The notes under the pieces: generated by a model | Database searches by the model: none | What the model was told of the DNA's origin: nothing | The model's input: only the letters and a program-made list of their open reading frames with translations | Translations under genes and position numbers: made by a program | NCBI RefSeq assembly: GCF_004364345.1 | Contig: NZ_SOCA01000001.1 | Location: forward strand, 868,001-932,000 | Length of the DNA stretch: 64,000 bases | Reading direction: 5' to 3' | Source: Prosthecobacter fusiformis | GTDB taxonomy: Bacteria > Verrucomicrobiota > Verrucomicrobiia > Verrucomicrobiales > Verrucomicrobiaceae | In this document: one piece after another, positions 26,603 to 34,280 of the stretch | Numbering within the stretch: the stretch's first letter is position 1 | Layout of the letters: every line of letters starts with the position of its first letter

Positions 26603-27483
26603 CTGCCCTGCCTGATGCCACCACACTGCGCAAGCTCCATGGGCAGGCGCGGGAGTGGGCGCGTGTGATGAAGCTGCCCTTCCGCCAACAAAAGTGGCGC
26701 GGCCATAGCGGCGAATTTCAGGGCACAGGTGTGGGCAGCAGCCTGGATTTCCAAGATCACCGCGTTTACATTCCCGGTGATGATCCGCGCCAGATCAACT
26801 GGCAGGCTTATGCCCGAACTGGCACTTATACGATGAAGCTCTACCGGGAGGAGGTGCGCCCCTTGGTGGACCTGATCCTGGACGTCTCAGACTCCATGTT
26901 CGCATACCCGGTCAAGCAGCAGCGGGTCTTGGAATTGCTGGCCTATACCGTGGAGGCAAGCCTGCAAACGGGAGCCACCCTGCGTTGTTTCGCTATACGG
27001 GGGGGTGAGCACCGCCTGTTGGAACCCGGCATTATTTTAGCTGGAGGCTGGCCTGCTGAAATCCAGACCCTGCCAGCCAGTGCCGAGCCACCCGCACTAG
27101 CCCGCCTGCCCTTGCGAGCGGGTGCTTTGCGGATCTTCATTAGCGATCTGCTTTTCCCGGCTGAGCCAGAGCCGCTGCTGGCTCCGCTCAGCCACCGCAA
27201 TGGCCGGGGTATCCTCTTTGCGCCTTATTCTGCCGAGGAGGCCCAGCCGGACTGGGATGGTAATTACGAATTCGAAGACGCTGAAACCATCCAGCTGCAC
27301 GAGCACCGGATCGAGCCGGATCTGCTGCGGCGATATCAGCAGTCCTATACCCGCCACTTCCAGTTATGGAAGAATGCAGCCGCCAAGCATGGCGTGGCTC
27401 TGGCCCGAGTATCCGCCGAACAGGACTTTATCAGCTCGCTGCGCGCAGAGGGTTTACCTACGGGCGCAACCGAGGCCGCTTGA
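26599..27483 (+). CDS. DUF58 domain protein
   Basis: 294 residues. The block GVGSSLDFQDHRVYIPGDDPRQINWQAYARTG is the diagnostic DUF58 motif (R.Y.PGDD.R.I.W). A vWA-like part follows (LILDVSDSMFAYP). DUF58 proteins usually sit with MoxR ATPases and vWA proteins; here the partners are instead the two permease-like genes. It starts with GTG overlapping the preceding stop. It has no membrane anchor, so it is probably cytoplasmic. Confidence 0.88.
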   Translation: MTALPDATTLRKLHGQAREWARVMKLPFRQQKWRGHSGEFQGTGVGSSLDFQDHRVYIPGDDPRQINWQAYARTGTYTMKLYREEVRPLVDLILDVSDSMFAYPVKQQRVLELLAYTVEASLQTGATLRCFAIRGGEHRLLEPGIILAGGWPAEIQTLPASAEPPALARLPLRAGALRIFISDLLFPAEPEPLLAPLSHRNGRGILFAPYSAEEAQPDWDGNYEFEDAETIQLHEHRIEPDLLRRYQQSYTRHFQLWKNAAAKHGVALARVSAEQDFISSLRAEGLPTGATEAA

Positions 27484-27556
27484 ATTATTATAAAAATTAA
27501 ACCTGAGCGATAAAACAATGCTTGTCATTGATGGCTTTGGTTTATATTTAATGACC

Positions 27557-27976
27557 ATGGCGAATATTATTGTCATCGATGACCACCCTCCTGTTTTGAA
27601 ACTGATGGCTTCTGTATGCCGTGCACAAGGCCATGATGTGATGGCTTACGACAACGCCATCGCGGGACTGGAAGCCATCCGTGAACTGGCCCCCGCTGTG
27701 GCGCTAGTGGACCGCCGCTTGGGGGAAGTTGATGGGTTGGACCTCGTCCGCCAGGCACGCGAGCTGTCCCCAGGAACCCGCTGTGTAATGGTCACTGGTT
27801 GCACTGAGACCCAGGATATCGTCCTGGCCATGCGCAAAGGTGCCTATAACTACGTCACCAAGCCCTTCGAGGCGGAGCACATTATCACTGCGGTCAATGA
27901 AGCACTCATTGAACCGCAGGACAGCCCTCCCACTAAGCAGAAGCTGGTGATTGTTTATCCGAAATATGCGGCTTAA
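27557..27976 (+). CDS. Receiver-only response regulator
   Basis: 139 residues. One REC domain has Asp8/Asp9, phospho-acceptor Asp52 (VALVDRRLG), Thr80 (VMVTGCTE) and Lys102 (VTKPF), followed by a short tail without an output domain. It may relay phosphate or act by protein binding. The start MANIIVIDD is chosen by fit to the REC fold; ATG codons at 27518 and 27551 are in frame. No kinase gene is adjacent. Confidence 0.85.
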   Translation: MANIIVIDDHPPVLKLMASVCRAQGHDVMAYDNAIAGLEAIRELAPAVALVDRRLGEVDGLDLVRQARELSPGTRCVMVTGCTETQDIVLAMRKGAYNYVTKPFEAEHIITAVNEALIEPQDSPPTKQKLVIVYPKYAA

Positions 27977-27977
27977 T

Positions 27978-29078
27978 TCAGGCGTGCTGTCCGCGCAAAG
28001 CCGCACGGACCATCAGCACTTCGCCCACATTTTCAGCCGTCAGCAGGCCGACCAACCGGCCCGTGACCGGGTCCACCACGGGGATCGCTGGGCAGTTGCT
28101 GGCGCGGAGGCGCTCCAGGCCTTCCCCTAGGCTGACGACGGCGGTGAGGGAGTCCGCACAAGGCTGGACGACATCGGCCACCGGATGCATGGAGCCATGG
28201 GTATTCAGGGCTGAAACGAGTCCGTTGCGGGTCAGCAGGCCGATCACGTGCCCTGCGCTGTCCAGCATGGGAAAGTCCTGCTGGCTGCCCGCCAGGAGCA
28301 GCCCCACAGCATCTTGCAGGGAGGCATCCTGCCGCAGGGTGCGGAAATCCGTCAGCATGGCATCGCGTACGCGCAGGCCCTTTGTCGCCTCTTCCTGGGT
28401 GACTGCGGCAGCCTCCTGCCCTGCTGCCATGAAGATGAAGAAGGCGATGAGCAAGAGGACGGGATGAAACTCACGTGAGAACAGCATCCAAAGTGCCACG
28501 GTGAGGGCGATGCCCTGGCCGATGGTGGCGGCCCAGCGGGTGGCCTTGCCATAATCCGCAAACATGGCCAGGAAAGCCCGCAGTATCCGCCCGCCGTCCA
28601 TTGGGAAGGCGGGGATCATGTTGAAAGCCACCATGAGGAGATTCCAGGCCATGAGCTTTTCCCAAAAATGGCCGGGCTGCTCGAAGCGGTATTCAGGGTT
28701 AATCACCAGGTTGATCCCGAGCACCAGCCAGATCATCCCTGCGATGGCGACATTCACCAGCGGGCCGCAGATGGCGACGACGAGCTCGTGAGATGGCTTG
28801 CGCGGCATCCTTTCCAGCCGGGCGACACCACCAATAGGCAGCAGGGTGATATCAGGAGTGCGGATGCCATAACTGCGGGCGGCGAAGACGTGCCCAAACT
28901 CATGCAGGAGAACGCATAGGAATGCCGCGCTGACAAACAGCAGTGCATCCACTGCTCCGGCAGCGCCCTGGCCTCCGCTCATTCCCTGCATCCCCACCAG
29001 GAGCAACAAGATGAAGAAGGTCACATGAATGCGGACCTCCGTGCCAGCGACTATCGCGATTTTAAAAGACCATTTCAT
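27978..29078 (-). CDS. Site-2 type M50 zinc metalloprotease with CBS domains
   Basis: 366 residues. The zinc motif HEFGH (59-63) is in the first membrane core, and Asp161 in NMIPAFPMDGGR is the third ligand. After six or so membrane segments, two CBS domains fill about residues 250-366 (VRDAMLTDFRTL...GHVIGLLTRNGL...VVDPVTGRLVGLLT). CBS domains bind adenine nucleotides and probably tune the intramembrane protease. AGGA five bases before the ATG at 29078 fixes the start. The leader carries alternative hairpins. Confidence 0.9.
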   Translation of the reverse strand: MKWSFKIAIVAGTEVRIHVTFFILLLLVGMQGMSGGQGAAGAVDALLFVSAAFLCVLLHEFGHVFAARSYGIRTPDITLLPIGGVARLERMPRKPSHELVVAICGPLVNVAIAGMIWLVLGINLVINPEYRFEQPGHFWEKLMAWNLLMVAFNMIPAFPMDGGRILRAFLAMFADYGKATRWAATIGQGIALTVALWMLFSREFHPVLLLIAFFIFMAAGQEAAAVTQEEATKGLRVRDAMLTDFRTLRQDASLQDAVGLLLAGSQQDFPMLDSAGHVIGLLTRNGLVSALNTHGSMHPVADVVQPCADSLTAVVSLGEGLERLRASNCPAIPVVDPVTGRLVGLLTAENVGEVLMVRAALRGQHA

Positions 29079-29093
29079 ACCTTTCCTACAGTG

Positions 29094-29145
29094 CATGCGC
29101 CCTCTGCGAATGCAAAGGGCGCATGGTGTCTTTCTCCATGCGCCC
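29094..29145 (-). promoter_or_regulatory. Three-arm alternative hairpin region upstream of the M50 gene
   Basis: CATGCGCCC at 29094 and CCATGCGCCC at 29136 are direct repeats, and both can pair with GGGCGCATGG at 29117-29126. Only one stem can form at a time. On the minus strand this lies after the barrel gene stop and before the M50 start, so it could be terminator or attenuator. No long U-run is seen. Confidence 0.5.
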
Positions 29146-29167
29146 CCGAATGCATTGCGGAGTGGGA

Positions 29168-30091
29168 CTAGAAGCGGATGCTCAGGTCAAAGGTGAGGCG
29201 ATCCTCCGTCAGACCGGCGGGTTCAATGATGGCCTTTTCATAGGCAAAGCCGAAGTCCACGTTCGAAAGGATACGAGAGCGGAAACCCACGGCCAGAGTA
29301 CCCTGGGTTACTCCTTGGGAGCCGCTGGCACCGAAATTGATGACGTCGTATCCTTCGGTATTCAGGGCGATGTTATTGCCCGCATCAATGACGCTATAGG
29401 CATTGAAAGCCACGAAGGGAATAAACCAGCGGCAGCTATAGTAATCCGCCATCAGGCTATAGTGGACGAGGGTGCTGTTCTCCTCCGTATTCATCGGCAG
29501 GCGGAGGCCCAGATTGCTGGAGAGATGAAAGTCGCCAAAGCCTTTCTGGGCAGCCACGAAGAGATCCCACTCGCCGCCGCCACGGCCCTGGAAAACTTCG
29601 CGGTCCCCGGTAGGGATTTTGAAGGTGAAGCCAGGGGTGAGAATGAACTGGCTGGCTTCATCATCAATGACCGCATACTTAAGGCCCAGGGCCAGATCCA
29701 TCCAGCCTTCAGGATTGGCGATGGCATCGTTATTGATGCTGAAATATCCATCTTGCGTGGCGATCACGGCGAGCCTGTCGGTCAAGGCATAGCGGATCTG
29801 GAGGGCATAGAGTTGGGCATCTCCGCCGCCCAGGAATGAATCATCAATGTTGTGCTGAACAAAGACCGGCCGGAGCTCTGAGCGGATGATCGCATCTTCA
29901 TGAAAGAAGGGATTGGCCACCGGGGAGATGGTGTGGTCCTTCCAGCTCACGGCTTCCACCGGGACGGTGGGGGCTTTGGCGGAAAGGGCGGGTGTGCCGG
30001 CCTGGGCGGCAGTGATGAAGGTGACGGCGGCGCAGGCACCCAGGCTAAGGGAGCGCAACCACAGTGGGCGGGAGGAGTGTTGAAGGTCCAT
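29168..30091 (-). CDS. Outer-membrane beta-barrel protein of unknown function
   Basis: 307 residues. A signal peptide (LSLGACAAVTFITAAQAG) is followed by beta-rich sequence that ends in Phe (FDLSIRF), as outer-membrane barrels do. Motifs such as LRPVFVQHNIDDSFLGGGDAQLYALQIRYALTDRLAV suggest a transporter-like barrel. The ATG at 30091 starts directly before the signal peptide. A longer frame upstream has no hydrophobic or conserved content and crosses a hairpin. No export partner is near. Confidence 0.75.
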   Translation of the reverse strand: MDLQHSSRPLWLRSLSLGACAAVTFITAAQAGTPALSAKAPTVPVEAVSWKDHTISPVANPFFHEDAIIRSELRPVFVQHNIDDSFLGGGDAQLYALQIRYALTDRLAVIATQDGYFSINNDAIANPEGWMDLALGLKYAVIDDEASQFILTPGFTFKIPTGDREVFQGRGGGEWDLFVAAQKGFGDFHLSSNLGLRLPMNTEENSTLVHYSLMADYYSCRWFIPFVAFNAYSVIDAGNNIALNTEGYDVINFGASGSQGVTQGTLAVGFRSRILSNVDFGFAYEKAIIEPAGLTEDRLTFDLSIRF

Positions 30092-30271
30092 GGCAGTAAT
30101 AAGCATGGGCCGCCGCTGCCTGATCCGCGGGGATTGGCATTGAATGAGCGTAGATTTCCCTGGGGTATAGAGGCAGCTTTTCCAGTCCGCCGAGTTCCCT
30201 GACGGTATGGGCATCCAGCAGAGAAGTTTTTCACAGAACGGTAAGATCACTTTCAGAAGCAGGGCTTTATG

Positions 30272-30310
30272 AAGCCTGGCCCGCCATTTTATGCGATGGT
30301 GGCCAGGCTT
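30272..30310. terminator. Hairpin downstream of the GreA-C gene
   Basis: AAGCCTGGCC and GGCCAGGCTT form a 10-bp stem; inner CGCCAT/ATGGTG bases extend it. A short T-run follows on the plus strand only, so a role as terminator of the minus-strand GreA-C gene is likely but weak. Confidence 0.5.
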
Positions 30311-30321
30311 TTTGTTAGACA

Positions 30322-30579
30322 TCAGGCGCTGGATTCGTGTTTTTCAATGGTGACAATGCGCATGGGAATGGTCTGCCCCTGGGCACGGACGTTGACAGTT
30401 TCCCCGATGTGACGATGAAGCACAGCCCTGGCCACTGGTGCATCCACGGAGATGCGGCCAGTGGCAGCATCGGCTTCATAAGCAGGGACGATCTGGATGT
30501 GGAGCTCTGCGTCCTCAGAGTCTTCAGATTCATTGAGGGAGCGGAGTTGAATGCGGTCGTAATAATTGATTTGGATCAT
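30322..30579 (-). CDS. Free-standing GreA/GreB C-terminal-domain protein
   Basis: 85 residues. The C-terminal two thirds (GRISVDAPVARAVLHRHIGETVNVRAQG) match the FKBP-like C-terminal domain of GreA/GreB, as also seen in Rnk. The N-terminal coiled coil with the catalytic acidic tip is absent, so it cannot cleave transcripts as GreA does. It may bind RNA polymerase near the secondary channel. The start MIQINYYD fits; upstream in-frame sequence is unrelated. It lies downstream of the small gene at 30688. Confidence 0.75.
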   Translation of the reverse strand: MIQINYYDRIQLRSLNESEDSEDAELHIQIVPAYEADAATGRISVDAPVARAVLHRHIGETVNVRAQGQTIPMRIVTIEKHESSA

Positions 30580-30687
30580 GGTCTTGAACGGTTGGAAGGG
30601 TGAATGAAGTGATGCCCGGTCATGGGCATGGACTCTCCATGCCGGCCAAGAAATGACCGTCATGGAAGAGGCCGGCGGAAGTTAGGC

Positions 30688-31032
30688 TTAGGCTTCCTGT
30701 GCTGGCTGAGCCGTCAGAGAGGAGAAGGCATAACCCGGATAGAATTTCCTGATTTCAGCGGAGGCCAGACGGATCGCCTCAGGTTCGCTCGGGGCCCTGA
30801 CCTGATAGGCCGACTGGGCGGAAAGGATACCGAAGGCGGTGTGCTGGACCAGGCTGCCTTTGACATCCCAGAGCGCACCCCGGCCAGAGGCGGGGGAAGC
30901 GCGGTTTAGGAAATCGGGCAGTTCATCAGAACTGAAGAGGAATTGTTTTAACCGGGTCAGGAACGGGATCGGGGGACAGGTGCGCGACATGGGGGCGTCC
31001 CCACGGGACGCCATTGGATGGACGTGATTCAT
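30688..31032 (-). CDS. Small hypothetical protein
   Basis: 114 residues, not recognised. No signal peptide is visible. The C-terminal part (EAIRLASAEIRKFYPGYAFSSL) looks like a folded domain, while the first 30 residues are Pro-rich and may not be translated; ATGs at 31032 and 30990 are both possible. It is followed by the GreA-C gene on the same strand, so the two may be one transcript with a long leader. Confidence 0.5.
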   Translation of the reverse strand: MNHVHPMASRGDAPMSRTCPPIPFLTRLKQFLFSSDELPDFLNRASPASGRGALWDVKGSLVQHTAFGILSAQSAYQVRAPSEPEAIRLASAEIRKFYPGYAFSSLTAQPAQEA

Positions 31033-31311
31033 GGTGAGAATAACAAAATGCACGGCAACGCCTGAGGCGTGCGGCAGGGTTGTATGGGGGAACCGCAGAA
31101 GTGCGTGATCCGCCGGGTGGCATGACAGCCTTTTTTATTCAGCGGGCAGTTCTGGAAGCAAACCAGGACTGTCCGCTTAAGCCCGGCTGGCGCACATGCG
31201 GTGGCAGCGGGACGTGCCCATACGCTTCGCTGCCAGGATGGCGCGACGGCTTGTATGGAGGGTCACTTTTCTCACAATGCGATTATATAATGCAGATTGG
31301 GAAAATGGCAA
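31033..31311 (-). promoter_or_regulatory. Promoter and structured leader of the small-protein/GreA-C unit
   Basis: On the minus strand TTGCCA (31311-31306) and TATAAT (31287-31282), 18 bases apart, look like a sigma-70 promoter. The start would be near 31275, leaving a leader of about 240 bases before the ATG. It holds two strong hairpins: TGGCAGCG/CGCTGCCA (31202-31235) and a stem of about 15 pairs at 31141-31177. It could be a cis-acting RNA or a separate small RNA. Confidence 0.45.
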
Positions 31312-31479
31312 GGTTATACATGCTAATAACAGGTGATTTGTTAGGCCGTGCGCAGTGACGATCCTCATGTCGGGGAGCTGATTTCGACCCCCATCTCATG
31401 GGATTCAAAACGAATATCGGAAGCCGATTGTATCGGCATACGATGTAAATGCAAACAACCGCTGAGGCTGGCATAGTTC
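31312..31479. other. Upstream region of the MarR gene
   Basis: Together with the preceding leader this gives a 447-base gap without a gene. It contains the candidate MarR dyad at 31427-31444; otherwise nothing was recognised. Confidence 0.4.
31427..31444. promoter_or_regulatory. Candidate MarR operator
   Basis: ATTGTAT-CGGC-ATACGAT is an 18-bp dyad with one mismatch pair, 35 bases upstream of the MarR start codon. Autoregulation by such dyads is usual for MarR proteins. Confidence 0.5.
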
Positions 31480-31929
31480 ATGATTCAGCAGGCCCTTCTC
31501 CATCCCATGGCCCGCACGCGCACTATTTCCCAGGCCCAGTATGAAAACCTGGCCTCCTTCCGCTTTGCCCTGCGGCAGTTTTTACGATTCAGCGAGCAGG
31601 CAGCCCAGGCGGCGGGGGTGACACCGCAACAGCATCAGGCGCTTTTGGCCATCAAAGGTTTCCCAGGACGCTCGCGGCTGACGGTGGGAGAGCTGGCGGA
31701 GCGGCTGCAAGTGGCCCACCACAGCACCGTGGGCCTGGTGGACCGGCTGGTTCTGGAGAAGCTGGTGAAAAGGGATGCCTCCAAGGAAGACCGGCGGCAA
31801 GTCTTTGTGAGCCTAACCAAACGGGGTGAGAAGCTGCTGGAATCTCTCTCCTCCGTACATCATGAAGAACTGCGCCGGGTGGGACCGGAGATCCAGGCAC
31901 TGCTTGAACGCATTGGTGGTGTAAAATGA
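31480..31929 (+). CDS. MarR-family transcriptional regulator
   Basis: 149 residues (140 if the ATG at 31507 is used). The winged helix shows LLAIKGFPGRSRLTVGELAERLQVAHHSTVGLVDRLVLEKLVKRDASKEDRRQ in family order, with the DxR wing motif (SKEDRRQ). Flanking helices form the dimer. The ligand and targets are unknown; no transporter or enzyme gene is divergent from it. It is convergent with the BlaR1-like gene, 27 bases away. Confidence 0.9.
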   Translation: MIQQALLHPMARTRTISQAQYENLASFRFALRQFLRFSEQAAQAAGVTPQQHQALLAIKGFPGRSRLTVGELAERLQVAHHSTVGLVDRLVLEKLVKRDASKEDRRQVFVSLTKRGEKLLESLSSVHHEELRRVGPEIQALLERIGGVK

Positions 31930-31956
31930 AGCCCCTCCGTGAGTTCTTTGATTACA

Positions 31957-32922
31957 CTAGAGGTCGGCAGGAAATGCTTCTGCGGATAAACGGATCATCG
32001 CCTCATCCCGCTTGTGGGTAGTGTCGCGAGTTCCCATCCAAGCACACATGAGGGCGAACGCAAAGATCAGCAGTGGTCCTGTCAGTTTCAGTATAAGTGG
32101 CATTGCGACGTTGCCTCTGCGCCGGACTGATAACAGCGACTGTATACGACGATGCAAACCACCTCTTGAAGAGCCTAGAAAGCAGGTAGCTCCTGTAAGG
32201 GCAAATGGCTGTAGCTTAGCTATCCCGAGAAGATCCTGTGCATAATCAGCGGGATCGTTGGTGCCGATGGCAGCCATGTCCGCTTGAATTTCGCAGGCGT
32301 CGGTCCAGGTCTTAACAGAAAGCCAGGCTAGGGGATGAAACCAAAGCACGGCCTGGAACATGGACATCCAGACATTCCAGACAGCATCATGGTGCCGGAA
32401 ATGGTGCCACTCATGCCGTAGCGCACCCATCCGCAGACGCATGGGCCATGAATCCCAATCACCCGGCAATATGACCACACTGGTCATCCCTGGGAGAACT
32501 AACGGTGTTTTGATGAATCTGGATATTTTAAAGTGTCGGCGGATGCTGTCCTCCGACTGTCCCAGGCAGGAGGCGATCATGGAAACCGAATCGTTCGGGA
32601 GGGGCGATGATGTAGCGATGAGCCGCTTAACGCGATCCCAGCGACGGATCAAAAGAATGGTCTGAACCATGATTCCCGCCACCCAGGCCACTGTCAGCGG
32701 AAAGGATAAAATATAAGCGTGCCATGAGTCATGCAACCCGGCCAGAGTCCCGCCGATTCGAAGCTGAACAGGGACCACCAACTCGAGCCCCAGACTCAAC
32801 ACAGGAAGAACGACAACCAGCAAGGTCATCGTCTCAATGACCCTGCGCCTGGGCAAGCCTGCATAACCAAGCCCTAGCGCCAGCAGAAGAAGCAGTGTGA
32901 CGGATGAGTGAAACCACAACAT
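31957..32922 (-). CDS. BlaR1/MecR1-type M56 membrane metalloprotease (no sensor domain)
   Basis: 321 residues with about four membrane segments. The zinc site is His170-Glu171-Trp-His-His174 (RHEWHHFRHHD), an HExxH motif, with a later ExxAD (EIQAD, Glu211) as the third ligand region. The penicillin-binding sensor domain of true BlaR1 is missing; only a short tail follows the last membrane segment. It should cleave or trigger loss of the BlaI-like repressor encoded just upstream, five bases away. What it senses is unknown. A TTG at 32931 overlapping the blaI stop is an alternative start. Confidence 0.82.
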   Translation of the reverse strand: MLWFHSSVTLLLLLALGLGYAGLPRRRVIETMTLLVVVLPVLSLGLELVVPVQLRIGGTLAGLHDSWHAYILSFPLTVAWVAGIMVQTILLIRRWDRVKRLIATSSPLPNDSVSMIASCLGQSEDSIRRHFKISRFIKTPLVLPGMTSVVILPGDWDSWPMRLRMGALRHEWHHFRHHDAVWNVWMSMFQAVLWFHPLAWLSVKTWTDACEIQADMAAIGTNDPADYAQDLLGIAKLQPFALTGATCFLGSSRGGLHRRIQSLLSVRRRGNVAMPLILKLTGPLLIFAFALMCAWMGTRDTTHKRDEAMIRLSAEAFPADL

Positions 32923-32927
32923 AACGG

Positions 32928-33326
32928 TCAATTTTTCTGGTTAGCGCGGTGCGCATCAATCATCTGCTGCAATTTTTCCAGTTCCTCTACTGAGATTTTA
33001 TTCTGTGCTGGGTCGAGCAGATTCATCGCCAGCTCTGCCGGTGAGTCGTCAAAAAAGGTGGCGAGCAGCTTCCTTAGCGCTCCTTTACGTGCCTTATGGA
33101 CAGGCTCCTTTGGTGAATAAAGGTAATGACGTGCACCGTCGGCTTTCACCACACTGGCCAGCCCTTTGTCCACCAAGACACCTAACAAGGCACGCACGGC
33201 GGAGTAATTCGTTTCTTCTGAAAGCTCGGCCTGCACCTGGGCCACAGTGGCCTGCCCAAGGCGATAGAGGACCTCCATCGCCTGACGCTCCTTTTTGGAA
33301 TAAGTCTCCGTGGATGTCTGAGGCAT
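32928..33326 (-). CDS. BlaI/MecI/CopY-family repressor
   Basis: 132 residues. A winged helix (KKERQAMEVLYRLGQATVAQVQAEL...NYSAVRALLGVLVDKGLASV) covers residues 8-75, followed by dimerisation helices (KLLATFFDDSPAELAMNLL). Family members repress their own operon until a membrane metalloprotease inactivates them. The partner BlaR1-like gene follows directly. Two TGYAG-N6-CTRCA dyads lie upstream. The start MPQTSTETYS is chosen; an upstream in-frame start only adds a hydrophobic stretch. Confidence 0.9.
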   Translation of the reverse strand: MPQTSTETYSKKERQAMEVLYRLGQATVAQVQAELSEETNYSAVRALLGVLVDKGLASVVKADGARHYLYSPKEPVHKARKGALRKLLATFFDDSPAELAMNLLDPAQNKISVEELEKLQQMIDAHRANQKN

Positions 33327-33367
33327 AAAAAAAGATGATGCTAAAAACGGGACCAAACAAGCACAAA

Positions 33368-33383
33368 TGCAGAAAAAACTACA
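33368..33383. promoter_or_regulatory. Candidate BlaI operator, left
   Basis: TGCAGAAAAAACTACA has half-sites TGCAG and CTACA. It is an inverted copy of the right dyad, 43 bp away centre to centre. TACA/TGTA half-sites are usual for the BlaI family. Confidence 0.6.
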
Positions 33384-33390
33384 CTTGGTG

Positions 33391-33419
33391 TTGACGTGGA
33401 ATCAGAAGTGTAGAAAAAT
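33391..33419 (+). promoter_or_regulatory. Possible promoter of the lipoprotein gene
   Basis: TTGACG at 33391 and AAAAAT at 33414 are 17 bases apart. The -10 element is poor. A start about seven bases on would fall on the ATG at 33426, so the mRNA may lack a leader. The right operator covers the -10 element. Confidence 0.35.
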
Positions 33420-33424
33420 CTGCA
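33409..33424. promoter_or_regulatory. Candidate BlaI operator, right
   Basis: TGTAGAAAAATCTGCA ends one base before the lipoprotein ATG. It is an inverted copy of the left dyad, so one repressor could control both directions. Confidence 0.6.
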
Positions 33425-33425
33425 C

Positions 33426-34247
33426 ATGGAACCGCTCTCCAATCATTACGCCCTGCTACGAATTTTGAAAATCGCCGCCCTCTTGTTGTCGGCCAGCCTG
33501 CTCTCCCACTGCACCAGTCATCCGTATAGAGGGGATGCGGCCAGATATTCCACCCCCGCCACATCTCCAGCAGTAGAAGAAAATTCAATCGCTAAGAGCC
33601 GACCAGGTTTGGGTACTGAGTTAGGCCATGAATTGACCGATACATCCTCCACTGCCACGTTTTACCGTAAATCCACAGGGCAACCGGATGCCATGGCCAC
33701 CTTTCATTACAATGACGATGAAGGAGCACGGCTGATGGCCAGCCTGCAAGGACGTCCGGCCCGGCGTGACGGCGGCTTTGAACTCATCCCCGGAAAGTTG
33801 CGGGTCACGGTCATGGATGGATCACGGTATTCGAGTAGCGCACTGGATCACTATGAGTCTGGACAAGGGATTTTTGTGATTGGAACACCTGGGGAAAACT
33901 ACTCACTCAAGCTCGCAAATCGAACAAGCCGACGCATGGAAGTGGTGGTGTCTGTGGATGGGCTTAGTCTCCTTGACGGCCAGCCCGCCTCCGCGAGAAA
34001 GCCTGGCTACATTATCCCTGCCAAATCGGCGGTGATTCTTCGCGGTATGCGTGTCGGTGGAAAACTTTATTCGTTGGAGTTTGGTTCCGTCAAAGAATCA
34101 AGGGCCTCGACAGCCTTTGGTCAAAAGGGGGCGCGGAATGTCGGTGTCATCGGAATGGCCTGTTATGAGGAGGATGAAATCGTCAGGCGGCGAGCTCAGG
34201 TGGAAGAGAGCTATGTCCGTGAAGGAGCCCGTGCCTTTGGAAGTTGA
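33426..34247 (+). CDS. Hypothetical lipoprotein divergent from blaI
   Basis: 273 residues. A signal peptide ends in the lipobox LLSHC (Cys28), so it should be lipid-anchored in the envelope. The mature part is soluble, with a beta-rich region (YSLKLANRTSRRMEVVVSVDGLSLLDG) and KSAVILRG. No family was recognised. Its position against the blaI/blaR1 pair and the operator at its start codon suggest that it is the regulated target. The start codon lies directly after the operator with no room for a ribosome site. Confidence 0.7.
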   Translation: MEPLSNHYALLRILKIAALLLSASLLSHCTSHPYRGDAARYSTPATSPAVEENSIAKSRPGLGTELGHELTDTSSTATFYRKSTGQPDAMATFHYNDDEGARLMASLQGRPARRDGGFELIPGKLRVTVMDGSRYSSSALDHYESGQGIFVIGTPGENYSLKLANRTSRRMEVVVSVDGLSLLDGQPASARKPGYIIPAKSAVILRGMRVGGKLYSLEFGSVKESRASTAFGQKGARNVGVIGMACYEEDEIVRRRAQVEESYVREGARAFGS

Positions 34248-34280
34248 ACAAAGGCCCATTTGGACCTAGCCAATGGGCTC

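Noticed and set aside
30092..30322. N-terminal extension of the outer-membrane barrel gene
   Set aside because: The extra residues run through a hairpin and have no hydrophobic signal; the signal peptide starts only at 30091.
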